Notes under the pieces: model-generated
What the model was told of the DNA's origin: nothing
What the model saw: only the letters and a program-made list of their open reading frames with translations
Databases searched by the model: none
Assembly (NCBI GenBank): GCA_039566865.1
Contig: CM076943.1
Coordinates: forward strand, 40,618,663 to 40,682,662
DNA length: 64,000 bases
DNA from: Aurelia coerulea
Lineage: Eukaryota; Cnidaria; Scyphozoa; Semaeostomeae; Ulmaridae
Direction: 5' to 3'
Program-made: the position numbers and the translations under genes
Shown: piece after piece, positions 54,666 through 64,000 of the stretch
How positions within the stretch are numbered: the stretch's first letter is position 1
How the letters are laid out: each line of letters opens with the position of its first letter

Positions 54666-55498
54666 CAGGGGCGGATCCAGCATTGGAATTTGGGGAGGGC
54701 CATTTGAAGGAAAATGGGGGTCTGGGGGCGCAGCCCCCAGGAAAATGTTTCGTGACCACGCCCTTCAGACTCTCGGAAAACGTGGGAAACGCCCGTTTTG
54801 CTTTATCTTAGATCATTTAGCCCATCATGTAATTATGCTTCTCCTCAAATACAAACTGGCATTTATATTTTGTGCAAAAGCTAACGCGCCATCATTTGGA
54901 AAGTGAGGGACCAATGAAATGTTTATCATAAGCACCAGTTTGAGAATGCTTATCGCTGAAATAAGCTCCACCTCAATGGAAATAAAACTGGCATAAAAAC
55001 GAGGTATATCTCAAATTCACAAATCTGAGGCATTTCCATGTTAGGTGAAAGAAATGTCCAATTGTAAATTCCATAATCGGAGTCACTAGTAAGTTATAAA
55101 AATTCTCATAGCTCACCAAGTTTCTACAAGCTTCACTTGTATTCTAAACTGTGTACCTTAAATTGAAATGACTTTTAATCAAAAATTTGAAACGAGAAAT
55201 GCCTCATTTACATTCTACAGTCCCGTTTTCATCCAAAAATGGCGCAATTTGAGACTTCACAGACTGAAGATTTCGACAATTTTGAAAAAATTCGAGAGAT
55301 TTCAAGAGATTTGGACAGATTTCTCTGGATTTCATAAAAATCCTAAGGATTTTAAGGAGTTCACCAGGATTTCCGGGATTTGCTGGTTTTTAGAAGGATT
55401 TGGTGGATTTTTAAAACTTTGAAAAGATTTCCGGATTTGATTTTGGATTTCTGAGCAAGGTGTACGAGATTTCCGCTCGTGATACACCCCTCGCTATT
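54666..55498. mobile_element. hAT-like element end (CAGGGGCGGATCC) and unassigned body
   Basis: The left end CAGGGGCGGATCCAGC abuts the truncated LINE. It is followed by a block (GGGGGTCTGGGGGCGCAGCC, then GTGACCACGCCCTT) that recurs near 24570 and 60500. No complementary right end was found, so the extent is uncertain. 55260-55480 is a low-complexity run of GGATTT-type words. Confidence 0.5.
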
Positions 55499-56047
55499 TA
55501 CAATTTAAAAATCCGATTTAAGAATATTTATAAAAAAATAAGATTAAAAGCATGTTAAAATTTACAATTCTTGATGACTTATTGGAAAAAGATGTTCCTC
55601 AACCGTAGTCCAACACTAATTGTACGCTAGTTCAAAATAGTGTGTTTTCAGGAGCCTCTTGAAAGTTTTTAATACATTTTGTGTTCTTTATATTTTCCGG
55701 TAAAGAGTTCCATACTGCAGGAGCAGCATATGTAAATTCTCTGGTGCCAAGTGTTTTAGTTCTTGTTGTAGCTTCAGTCTATTTTTCTTATTTGATCTCA
55801 GTACTCTGCAGCTTTCCTGAACTTCCAAGAGATCGGCGAGATATTTTGGTGCAAATCCATTCAGGCATTTATACGTCAACAATGCAATTTTAAAACCTAT
55901 TCGTTGTGCCACTGGCAACCATTGCAGAGCTTCGAGGAGAGGTTTCACGTGGTCATATTTACAGCCTCCCATCACAACTCGTGCTGCACAATTTTGAACC
56001 TTTTGTAATTTATCCAGCAGGTGTTTGCACATCCATACGACAGTACG

Positions 56048-57791
56048 CAGGGGCGCAAATGAGGGGGGGTGTGGGGGGTGTGACACCCCCCCAATAATTT
56101 CAAAACTCGGTCCCAATCACGATAAAATCGGTCCCGATCTGGCTCTGAACTTGAACCTGAATTTTTCAGGACGTCGATACTCGAAATGCAAAGATTTCTG
56201 TGTTAGCTGTCAGAGAATGGCTGGGTTAAGTCGGGTAAGGGATGCCTTCTGAGCCAAAGTAGAGGATGTTTCTTCAAAAATTTTCTTCGTGCTCCAATCT
56301 ATGGGATAACTGTCACAAAACTATCAAAGTTCCCTTGTTGCTAATGGTAAGCATGATATTGGGAGATGCATTCTAAGCCAAAGTAGAGACTGTTTCTTCG
56401 AAAATTTTCTTCATGCTCCGATTTTTAGGATAACTACCGGGTGCGCCAAAATAAACTATGCACGTTTGGCAGGCCACAATAAATCGTACACTGGACCGAT
56501 TTTGAAGATTTATGACTCATTCGTTAGCAGAAAGCCAGAATTGGATACCGGTTTTTTTTGCAAATTTTTTCTTTTTCAGCTTTTAGAGCTAGAAGCGAGT
56601 TTCCTAAGATTTTGTTTTCGAAAACACTGAAGACAATCAAAAAGCATCGATCAAATTTTCTAAAGAATCGACATGAATGGACAAAAAGAGAACTTTTTCG
56701 TTGTGATTTGCGATCTAAAAATCGACCAATTGTAATCTGCTGTACGAGAGTTCATACTGAACCCCCAAATCCCCCTGAAAACGTTTTCTCTTCGTTTATT
56801 CATGTTGGATCTTTTAAGATTTGATCGACGTTTTTTCATCGTTTTCAATATTTTCGAAAACGAACATTTAAGAAACTCGCTTTTAGCTCTAAAAACTGAA
56901 AACGTAAAAATTTGCAAAAAGTCCTAGAATCTAATTCAGGCTCTCTGCTAAATATTAAGTCATAAATCTTCAAAATCGGTCCAATGCTCAAAATATTGTG
57001 GCCTGCCAAACGTGCATTATAGTTTATTTTGGCGCACCCGGTATCACAGAACTATCAAGGTTTACTCGCTGCTAAAGGCAAGCGTGATATTGGGAGATGC
57101 ATTTTAAGCGAAAGTAAAGGATGCTTCTTCAAAAATTTTCTTCGTGCTCCGATTTATAGGATAGCTCACAGGATAACTATCACAAAACTATCGAGGTCTC
57201 CTCGCTGCTAATAGCAAGCATGACATTGGGAGATGCATTCTAAGCCAAAGTAAAGGATGTTTCTTCAAAAATTTCCTTCGTGCTCTGATTTATAGGATAA
57301 CTCACAGGATAACTGTCACAAAACTATCAAGGTTTCCTCGCTGCTAATGGCAAGCATGATATTGGGAGATGCATTCTACGCCAAAGTAAAGGGTGTGGCC
57401 GCAAAAAATTTCCTGGCCCCTAGGCCCATGCATTTCACTGCCTCCCTCTTAATTTACCCTGGCCACGCCACTTATTGATTCCATATGAGCAAGCGTGCAT
57501 GCCTAAAAACATGGCTATTCTGTGAAGCTTTGACTGGATCATTAAGGGAAGATGGCTAAGATGCTAGCCAGAGACAAATTGATGTCGAAAACTGTTTGGT
57601 TAATTCTGTTTCAATCGTTGGGAAAACACTGTCTGTTATAGTTGTATTTTCGGTAAATTGTGGCAGATAGGAAAACTTTATTTTTCATACATTTGCAACA
57701 ACATTTATTTCGCAAAAGTCGGTCCCGCGTGGAAGAAACTCGGTCCTTTGAGCACACACCCCCCTCAAAAAAATTTGCATTTGCGCCCCTG
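56048..57791. mobile_element. hAT-like 125-bp-repeat family, copy B (1.74 kb)
   Basis: The exact 8-bp duplication ACAGTACG (56040-56047 and 57792-57799) bounds termini CAGGGGCGCAAATG and CATTTGCGCCCCTG. It is almost identical to copy A, including the nested MITE and the ~125-bp units. It interrupts the CR1/L2 LINE. Confidence 0.92.
56437..57041. mobile_element. TA-flanked MITE (CCGGGTGCGCC), copy 2
   Basis: TA at 56435-56436 and 57042-57043. It matches 34470-35076 and sits at the same internal position of the host element, so it was carried along when the host element transposed. Confidence 0.88.
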
Positions 57792-57890
57792 ACAGTACGT
57801 TACAATAATCAAGTGTTGATGAAACAAACGAGTGGACCAGTGATTCTGTGGCTTCTTTTGACAAGTACTGTCCTGCCTCAGTCGTCTCAG

Positions 57891-58218
57891 CCCGGGGGGG
57901 GGGGGGTACTTCACATATTTTGGGTACGGGGACGTGCCATCGGGAAGGGTATCGATTTTCACGATTTTGGTATAAGGAACGGTATCGATTTTCACGATTT
58001 TGGTATAAGGAACGGTATCGATTTTCGCAATTTTGGTTTAAAGAATGATTTTGGTATACTTTTTCGGAAAATTGGTATAAGGTCGGGTATACTTTTTCGC
58101 AAAATTGGTATAAAGTCGGGTATACTTTTTCGCAAAATTGGTATAAGGAACGGGTATGTTTTTGAAGCTTCGATGGCACGTCCCCGACCAAAACCTGGTC
58201 AAGTACCCCCCCCCCGGG
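57891..58218. mobile_element. CCCGGGGGGGTAC family, copy 6
   Basis: The exact 8-bp duplication CGTCTCAG (57883-57890 and 58219-58226) falls within LINE coding sequence. It is nearly identical to copy 3 in the GPCR, in the opposite orientation. Confidence 0.92.
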
Positions 58219-58620
58219 CGTCTCAGTTGAGAAAAAGCCTTCTTACGGATATTATTTACGTGCTTCTCCGTGGTCATTTTGCTATCAAATATTACGCCCA
58301 GATTTCTTGCAGTGTCAGACATTTCAATCCCAGCAGATCCAACTTTTATTGACAGATTTGGTACTTTTGCTAGCTGTTGATTTGTACCAATAACTAATAA
58401 TTCAGTTTTGTCATCATTGATTTTCAAGCTGATATGCAGTTTTCAATATCCTTTACTGCCTGGATTCGCTCTTCAGCACTAGATGGATTGAAACCAAGAT
58501 AAAGCTGTGTATCATCAGCATAAGCTGCCACATTAGGGGAGTGGAGCTCAATTTGAACAAGTAGTGGCAAGAGCATGGTCTGAAACCGTGCAGTTTTTTC
58601 CTTAGCTTCAGCACCCTGTT

Positions 58621-58680
58621 AATCTTGATTTAGGCCGAATATCGGGAAAATGCACATTGGAAGCGTGCATCAGAATTTAT
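58621..58680. other. Junction between LINE and TGCCCC element
   Basis: About 60 bp without a feature. Confidence 0.4.
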
Positions 58681-59275
58681 TGCCCCACACCGAAGTGGGG
58701 CTGTATAGCCCACCGCGCGCATACGAGGCTGCACAGGCTAGGGCTTCGAATCTCAAATCCTCGCATATTTGGAATTTTTCGTCGTAATACAATTTTCAAT
58801 TTCAATTTTCAATTTTCATGATAATAACTTGCTACACTTTTACAGGAGCGTCGTTATACTTTAACATAAAATAAAATAAAATAAAATGAAATAAAATAAA
58901 AGAAGCTAATTATAACAGCAACAGCAACAGCAACAACAGCAACGAAAGAACTAATCCAAATATGTAGTAACAGAAATACAGCAATAAATTGAATATAAAT
59001 ATAAAATGAATAAATCTAATTTCGACTGTGCATGGTGCTAACTCTCTTCAGTCGTTGGCGTAGGAATGGGAAAGGGTAGTACTCAAGTGCAATTGGCATT
59101 GTCGTCTGAACGTAATTCAATACATGTTTGACAGGGTTTTACGCAAGCTTGTTTGAGAATGGTGGAATGTGATTGGTTTTCTGTCAAAACAGGTTTAATC
59201 GCAGGTTTAATAACAGGTTAAAGCTCGCAAGATTTACTGCACTCGTTGTAGTTTGTATTTTACTGAGCTGGATTA

Positions 59276-59786
59276 CTCTCATTTTTTTTATAAGAAACCG
59301 CTTATAAGAAACGGTAGGCTCAAATTTTCGAAAGCTAAGAAACGACCCTACCTGAATTGAAAAAAGCTAAGAAACTTCTGTAATTTTCAGTTTTAATTTT
59401 CCTGTCACACTCAAAAATATTTTGACATTGTACAGTTATAGCAACTGTTTGGACAATATTTTGAGTGCGAATCATGTTATTTACTCGTTTTGAGAGACTT
59501 ACTAAGTAATTTGGGAGCTAGCCTGCGTGCAGACTTTACTTTCCACTGCGAAGGAGAGCCAAGGCGGAGAAACTTAGTGAGATCCTCATAGACTCTCCTT
59601 CGCACTGGAAAGTAAAGTCTGCACGCAGGCTATTTGGGAGCCCTTTAGACAAGACAAAATCAACTCTAAACTTCCGGCAATAAAAATATAAGAAACACGT
59701 AAGAAACTTGTGGTAGCAAAATGGCCCAAAAATTTAAGAAACTGCCTACCAGCCCCGAACCTTAGTTTCTTATAAAAAAATGAGTG
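59276..59786. mobile_element. TATAAGAAAC-type MITE with nested snapback
   Basis: TA (59274-59275 and 59787-59788) flanks ends CTCTCATTTTTTTTATAAG and AAAAAAATGAGTG. Copies 1 and 2 of the TGCCCC element show the site with a single TA. A 114-bp element is nested at 59519-59632. Confidence 0.87.
59519..59632. mobile_element. 114-bp Mutator-like snapback (TAGCCTGCGTGCAGAC)
   Basis: The exact 9-bp duplication TTTGGGAGC (59510-59518 and 59633-59641). Termini TAGCCTGCGTGCAGAC are shared with 32272-32905. The two halves are complementary apart from a short centre. Confidence 0.88.
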
Positions 59787-59907
59787 TAAAGAGGAGAATA
59801 GAATAATGATGATATCATGCCATAGGTGCTTAAAGCCTGGTTTTCACTAGAGTCATAATTTTAAGATCTTATGACGCTTATGATCAAGTGAAAACACTAA
59901 GGCTAGG

Positions 59908-59993
59908 ATCAAACGTCGCACTTTACATGTGTCGAATATAATTGGAGACGTCTTTTGACGGACGACGGATTGGGGACGACGTTTGATCCTAGC
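59908..59993. mobile_element. ~86-bp Harbinger-like MITE
   Basis: The ends GGCTAGGATCAAACGTCG and their complement are inverted, with TAA on both sides. A 3-bp TAA/TTA target is typical of PIF/Harbinger. It is nested in the TTAA element. Confidence 0.68.
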
Positions 59994-60215
59994 CTAAGAA
60001 TTTTAATCGTAAAATAATTATCACTTGAGTTGATCTCTTAAAACGCGCGGCATAAGGATCGCAAAGATCAAAAACTTTTTCATCTTTACGATCCTTACGA
60101 CCGGATGTGCCGGATTAAGTCTTTGTTTCTTCAATTAGATGACGCAACTTCTGCAAATTCCACTCAAAAGTAGGGCTTCCAAGTGTATTCCTAGGAAGAG
60201 AACTGTAATTATTTG

Positions 60216-61300
60216 CAGTGGCGTCGTGGGAGCATGATTTTAGGGGGGGCCAAGGGTCATAATTTTCCGACAAAGAGACATTTTTCCGACAAAAATTAAG
60301 CAGGAATGTAACGAACAAAAAGTGGCAAAATGGCAAGAACTTTTGTCATATAAAAGTTCCATAATAGCGAAGAATTTTTGAAAGGGACACAGCAGTCCTG
60401 TTAAGAGGCGATTCTTGTTGGAGGTGAGGCTGTTGTTGAGACGTGATTGGTGATGAAAGTGAGGCTGAAGCTATATGTGCAAGGAGGGTGGAAAACTGGG
60501 GGTCCGGGGGCTTGCCCCCGGGAAAATTTTCTGTGACCACGCCCTTTAGATCGTTGCAAAACGCCCCTATTTTGAAGAATCTACTATTGGTTTTTCATGG
60601 GAAATTTCGAAAAAAATGACCTTAGAAGCACTGAAAAATAGATCGTTTTCAAATTTTAGATAGCAGCATGATAGCTTGAAATAAATCTTCATTTCTATAC
60701 GCATCCGTTTACAGAAACTGAAAGTAATCCCATCTTAGTAATCATTTCCATCTTCCTCAACAATATTCACTTGTGCAAATTCTGATGAGCAACTCATTGA
60801 AAGCTTAATGCACAAACCATAATTGCATGACATTTTTTAGGTATGAAACGTGCAAAATAAATTGTAAATGTATCGTTTTTAGTCACCAAAATGTAGGTAA
60901 GACGACCGAATTTTCGGGGAAAAAGTCCAAGAATGTTTTGACCGAAAGCATTTGTCTGAAATTTATTCGTCCAAAACTTTTTGCGCCTAATGTGTCCATT
61001 TTTCCAATAGAAAACACACTTTCTTTCGATTGAAAAAGGAATTTTTTGCAGAAAAACGAACGAAGGACCTAGTTTTTTGTCGAAAAACCTACTTTTTCAT
61101 CAAAAACTAAGTTTTTGCGATCGAAAAAGTGATATTTCATGTATACATTTCGATTGCCATAAAGTAGCTATGTGAGGAAAATGGATTAATTCAATTTTTT
61201 TCGATTTTTCCGACAAGAATGGAAAACTGACGAATTTTCCGACAACATTTTCACAGGGGGGGCCATGGCCCCCCTGGCCCCCCCGGCCACGACGCCACTG
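60216..61300. mobile_element. hAT-like 1.09-kb element (CAGTGGCGTCGTGG)
   Basis: The exact 8-bp duplication ATTATTTG (60208-60215 and 61301-61308) bounds termini CAGTGGCGTCGTGG and CCACGACGCCACTG. Both subterminal regions have TTTTCCGACAA words and a GGGGGGCC block. The block GGGGGTCCGGGGGCTTGCCC with GACCACGCCCTTTAGA (60500-60550) recurs near 24570 and 54720. Confidence 0.88.
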
Positions 61301-61604
61301 ATTATTTGTATAAAATGGAAGTATTTCGGGTGGAGAAACCATGGGAGCAACTAACAGATGCCCAAAATCTTAGATAGCTTCAGGAAAAGTCTCATCAAGA
61401 TTTTGAGTGAAAATTTATGGAATAAAGCGTGTCTCATTTCCATTTCTGTGAGACCTGTGCCTTCTTACCAGAATCTACATTATCTGGAACATAAGAGAGA
61501 GCGATAGCAAAGGCCACACTGTATTTTCAAAGGAATTTCTTGCCAAGCTTCCGCTAGTATAGCGGGATTTTAAGGAAAATTATGTTTCTTACTATCGTTA
61601 TGAT

Positions 61605-63421
61605 CCCGGGGGGGTTACTTGGGCCAAAAGATGACGGGGGCGTGCCGCCCAAATTGTAGCGTCATACCCACCCTTATCAATTCACATACTTTTTTCATAC
61701 CCACTTTGGAGAAAAACATACCCAGTTTTATGGTTTCCAAATTGAACTGTATGTAACATGCAAGGGATTGAATAAGAACGTAAATAAACTGCAACTAACA
61801 TTTTATATGTTTTTTCTTTATAAGAAACTTGGATCTGGCCATAGCACTAAACGTTTCATAATTCAACAACCCTTCAACAAGCAAATTTTCGCATTTTAGC
61901 ACTAGAAAGCTTCTTAATTTGTTTCTCATCTTTTAAACTCATGAATTGCCACTGTGGCCCCAACACTGCTGCAGATATGTTTCTTGAGATCTACAGTGGC
62001 GGCCTGGCTTTTTTCGTCCGGTGGGGCCGGCAGCGAAATGGCGCCCCCTTATATCAAGCATAGTCGTCAAGTTTCTGACGAGATTGGCAATGTTGCAACT
62101 TTCTTACGCTTACTCTTTTGAGACCCTGACCTGCCCCAAGGCTAGATTCAGACATCATGAGTGACTAATGTAAATTATGACGGTCTGGGGGCGAAGCCCA
62201 CAAGAAAATTTATTGCAATAGGGGCAAATTAAATGAGGGGTCTGAGGGCAAGGCGTTAGGAAAAAATTTTGGACCACACCATTTACTTAGGCTTAGAATG
62301 CATCTTCTAATACTACGAGGATTATTTCTGAAGAAACATCCTTTACTTTTTGCTTAAAACTCATCGCCTAATACCATGCTTGCCTTTAGCGACGAGGAAA
62401 CCTAATAGTTTTGTGACAGCTATCATCCTATAAATCAAAGCACGAGGAACATTTTTGAAGAAATATCCTTTACTTTTGCTTACAATCATTTGCGTGGCCA
62501 GGGTAAATTAAGAGGGGGGATTGAAATGAGGGGGTCTGGAGACAAAGCACCCAGGAAAATTTTTGGGGCCACGTCCTTTACTTTGGCTTAGAATGCATCT
62601 CCCAATATCATACTTGCCACTAGCGACAAGAAAAACTTTGCTAGTTTTGTGACAGTTATCCTATGAATTAGAGCATGAGGAAAATTTTAGAAGAAAGATC
62701 TTTTACTTTGGCTTAGAATGCATCTCCCAATATCATACTTGCCATTAGCGACAAGAAAAACTTTGCTAGTTTTGTGACAGTTATCCTATGAATTAGAGCA
62801 TGAGAAAAATTTTAGAAGAAAGATCTTTTACTTTGGCTTAGGATGCATCTCCTAATATCACGCTTGCCATCAGTGATCAGTGACAAGAAACATTTTGATA
62901 GTTTCGTGACGGTTATCCTGCGAATCAGAGCGCGAGGAAAATTTTAGAAAAAAGATCCTTTACTTTGGCTTAGAATGCATCTCTTAATATCACGCTTGCC
63001 ATCAGTGACAAGAAAACTTTGATAGTTTTGTGACAGTTATCCTATGAATAAAAGCACGATGCACGAGGAAAATTTTTGAAGAAAGATCTTTTACTTTGGC
63101 TTAGAATGTATCTCCCAATATCACGCTTACCATTAGCGACAAGAAAAACTTTGATAGTTTTGTGACAGTTATCCCATGAATTAGAGCATGAGGAAAATTT
63201 TTGAAGAAAAATCCTTTACTTTGGCTCAGATTACATCTCCCAATATCAATATCATTTCTTCAAAACCCATTATTAAGGTTTCAGGACAGTAAAATCAACC
63301 CATTTCTATTGGAATCACTGCATTTTGAGACCCATATTTAGGGATTTTGAAGCTTTTGAACCCATCCTTATGGGCGGCACGTCCCCGTTCAGCTACATAT
63401 AGGAGTCACCCCCCCCCCGGG
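61605..63421. mobile_element. CCCGGGGGGGTAC family, copy 7, expanded to 1.8 kb
   Basis: The exact 8-bp duplication GTTATGAT (61597-61604 and 63422-63429). The end words GGGGGCGTGCCGCCC and GGGCGGCACGTCCCC are family-typical. The interior holds a TATAAGAAAC-MITE end (61811-61930), a CAGTGGCGGCCTGG end (61995) and the ~125-bp array (62300-63245), so it is a composite. Confidence 0.82.
62300..63245. repeat. Array of ~125-bp tandem units
   Basis: About seven units, recognisable by GCATCTCCCAATATCA recurring at roughly 62596, 62721, 62846, 62978, 63109 and 63234 (spacing 125-132). Each unit also has TTTTGTGACAGTTATCC and TTTACTTTGGCTTAGAAT. The complement of this unit makes up the inside of hAT-like copies A, B and C and occurs once near 13860. 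Confidence 0.88.
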
Positions 63422-63536
63422 GTTATGATGCAGTGAAAACAACAAAGTCATAAGGATCGTAAGCATCATAAGATTTCAAAACTATGTTTCTTATGACTCT
63501 TATGATTCTTATGACTCTAGTGAAAACCAGGCTTAA

Positions 63537-64000
63537 CCCTAATCCATATGGGCTTTTTTCGAGCTACCATTTATGGGGGGGGGGGGGGTGCTTTCCAACC
63601 CCCCTCTGAAAACTGCCTTAGACACATCCGAATTCAATACAACTTGGCACAGTTATAGAACAGGTAATTTGCAGCTTATAGCGTAATTTGGGTGTGGCTG
63701 CCACGCCTTGTGACGTCACAGTGACGTCACAAAGCTGAACATCTTTGAAAATCAGGCTTCCAAGTTGAATTCAAGTTTAATGAAGACTTTGCACGAACTT
63801 TATGCAGTTTTTGGTTCAGTTTGTCAACAAAAATGGTGATAAAATATTATGTTATTGAACATAACGATTTTGGAGTGACATTTTGGCAGAAATTAGCCGA
63901 TTCTTATGACGTCATTTGTGCGATTAATTTATTCTATGTAAAAAGAGACCAAAAGAAACCTGCAAAATGGTGATTATCTATGAAAAATGTATCATTAGAG
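63537..64000. other. No gene; two adjacent GTGACGTCAC palindromes
   Basis: A long G run lies at 63575-63590. At 63709-63731 TGACGTCA, the full CRE-type palindrome, occurs twice within 23 bp; this alone does not show promoter function. No ORF of note reaches the window end. Confidence 0.45.

Larger units (their letters stand above)
55499..58620 (-). mobile_element. CR1/L2-like LINE, 5'-truncated, with two hAT-like insertions
   Basis: Minus-strand order: AAYADDTQLYLGF near 58530; DDKTELLVIGTNQQL and NLGVIFDSKM (58427-58240); a 328-bp MITE; SLVHSFVSSTLDYCN (about 57860); a 1.74-kb element; then HLLDKLQKVQNCAARVV, ALQWLPVAQRIGFKI and LNGFAPKYLADLL (56040-55800). The end, with a PENIKN-like context and AT-rich 3' UTR, lies near 55500. 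The FVSSxLDYCN and LQWLPVxxRI motifs are diagnostic for CR1/L2-type RT C-termini. Everything upstream of the YADD region is missing. A frame change near 58430 shows it is dead. Confidence 0.85.
58681..59829 (-). mobile_element. TGCCCCACACC element, copy 3, inverted and truncated
   Basis: It starts with TGCCCCACACCGAAGTGGGG, the complement of the right end of copies 1 and 2, and follows them in reverse (TTCGAATCTCAAATCC, GTGGAATGTGATTGG, GTAGTTTGTATTTTACTG). An unrelated AAAAT/CAACAG microsatellite block lies inside (58800-59100). A MITE (59276-59786) splits it; copies 1 and 2 are its empty sites. The element is cut at the TTAA at 59830. Confidence 0.75.
59834..63532. mobile_element. TTAA-flanked element (GCCTGGTTTTCACTAG) with large insertions
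   Basis: TTAA at 59830-59833 and 63533-63536 flanks ends AGCCTGGTTTTCACTAG and CTAGTGAAAACCAGGC (one extra A on the left). The subterminal parts repeat ATCTTATGA / TCATAAG words on both sides. Three elements are nested: 59908-59993, 60216-61300 and 61605-63421. The sequence right of 63536 does not match copy 2 of the TGCCCC element beyond its TTAA, so a rearrangement is possible. Confidence 0.68.

Noticed and set aside
57685..58191. 168-codon minus-strand ORF as a gene
   Set aside because: It joins translated MITE copy 6 to a short LINE RT segment and a hAT-like terminus; only the LINE part has meaning.
58720..58790. tRNA-derived SINE, because of a GGCTTCGAATC word like a B box
   Set aside because: No matching A box at the right distance and no cloverleaf; the word lies inside the TGCCCC element.
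63700..63735. cAMP-response promoter
   Set aside because: Two TGACGTCA palindromes alone, with no downstream gene or core promoter visible, do not support a regulatory call.

Overview
This is a eukaryotic, animal-type, AT-rich window made almost entirely of nested transposable elements. The style suggests a cnidarian, most likely an anthozoan such as a stony coral: very dense short inverted-repeat elements, CR1/L2-, RTE- and Penelope-type retroelements, and an intronless class A GPCR. That attribution is inference from repeat and gene style; no marker gene settles it. No rRNA, tRNA or CRISPR locus was seen. All boundaries were read by eye and may be off by a few bases.

Only two host genes are supportable, and each is broken by a single insertion. 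A rhodopsin-like GPCR (18333-19560, minus) is cut between TM1 and TM2 by a 320-bp element with an 8-bp target duplication. A type II membrane protein with a glycosyltransferase-like domain (43918-44112 plus 46570-47421, plus strand) is cut by a 2.45-kb terminal-inverted-repeat (TIR) element. A weaker candidate is a short signal-peptide ORF present in both arms of an inverted duplication (20385-21487).

Layout. 1-5.6 kb: an RTE-like LINE on the minus strand, broken by a TA-flanked MITE; a second copy of that MITE carries its own TTAA insertion. 7-11 kb: nested MITEs, then a composite of inverted Penelope-like fragments with GIY-YIG remnants and hammerhead-like motifs. 11-18 kb: a palindromic element whose arms are minisatellites, and several nested MITEs. 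18-20 kb: the GPCR. 20-30 kb: an inverted duplication, a 4.5-kb nest and a second minisatellite-armed palindrome. 30-37 kb: Mutator-like and hAT-like elements and a short LTR retrotransposon with 141-bp LTRs. 37-39 kb: a 5'-truncated LINE with an intact 633-aa reverse transcriptase ORF. 39-43 kb: a TTAA element and a TIR element holding a 345-bp tandem repeat. 44-47.5 kb: the glycosyltransferase-like gene. 47.6-54 kb: a TTAA element, a LINE fragment and a tandem pair of TGCCCCACACC elements. 54-58.6 kb: two LINEs, one carrying two hAT-like insertions. 58.7-63.5 kb: an inverted third TGCCCC element and nested TTAA/hAT-like elements with a ~125-bp repeat array.

Target-site duplications or empty-site comparisons could be read for many insertions: 8 bp (hAT-like), 9 bp (Mutator-like), TA (Tc1/mariner-like), TTAA (piggyBac-like) and 4-5 bp (LTR). 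This makes a relative insertion chronology possible. The superfamily names rest on duplication length and terminal sequence only, because no transposase is encoded here.
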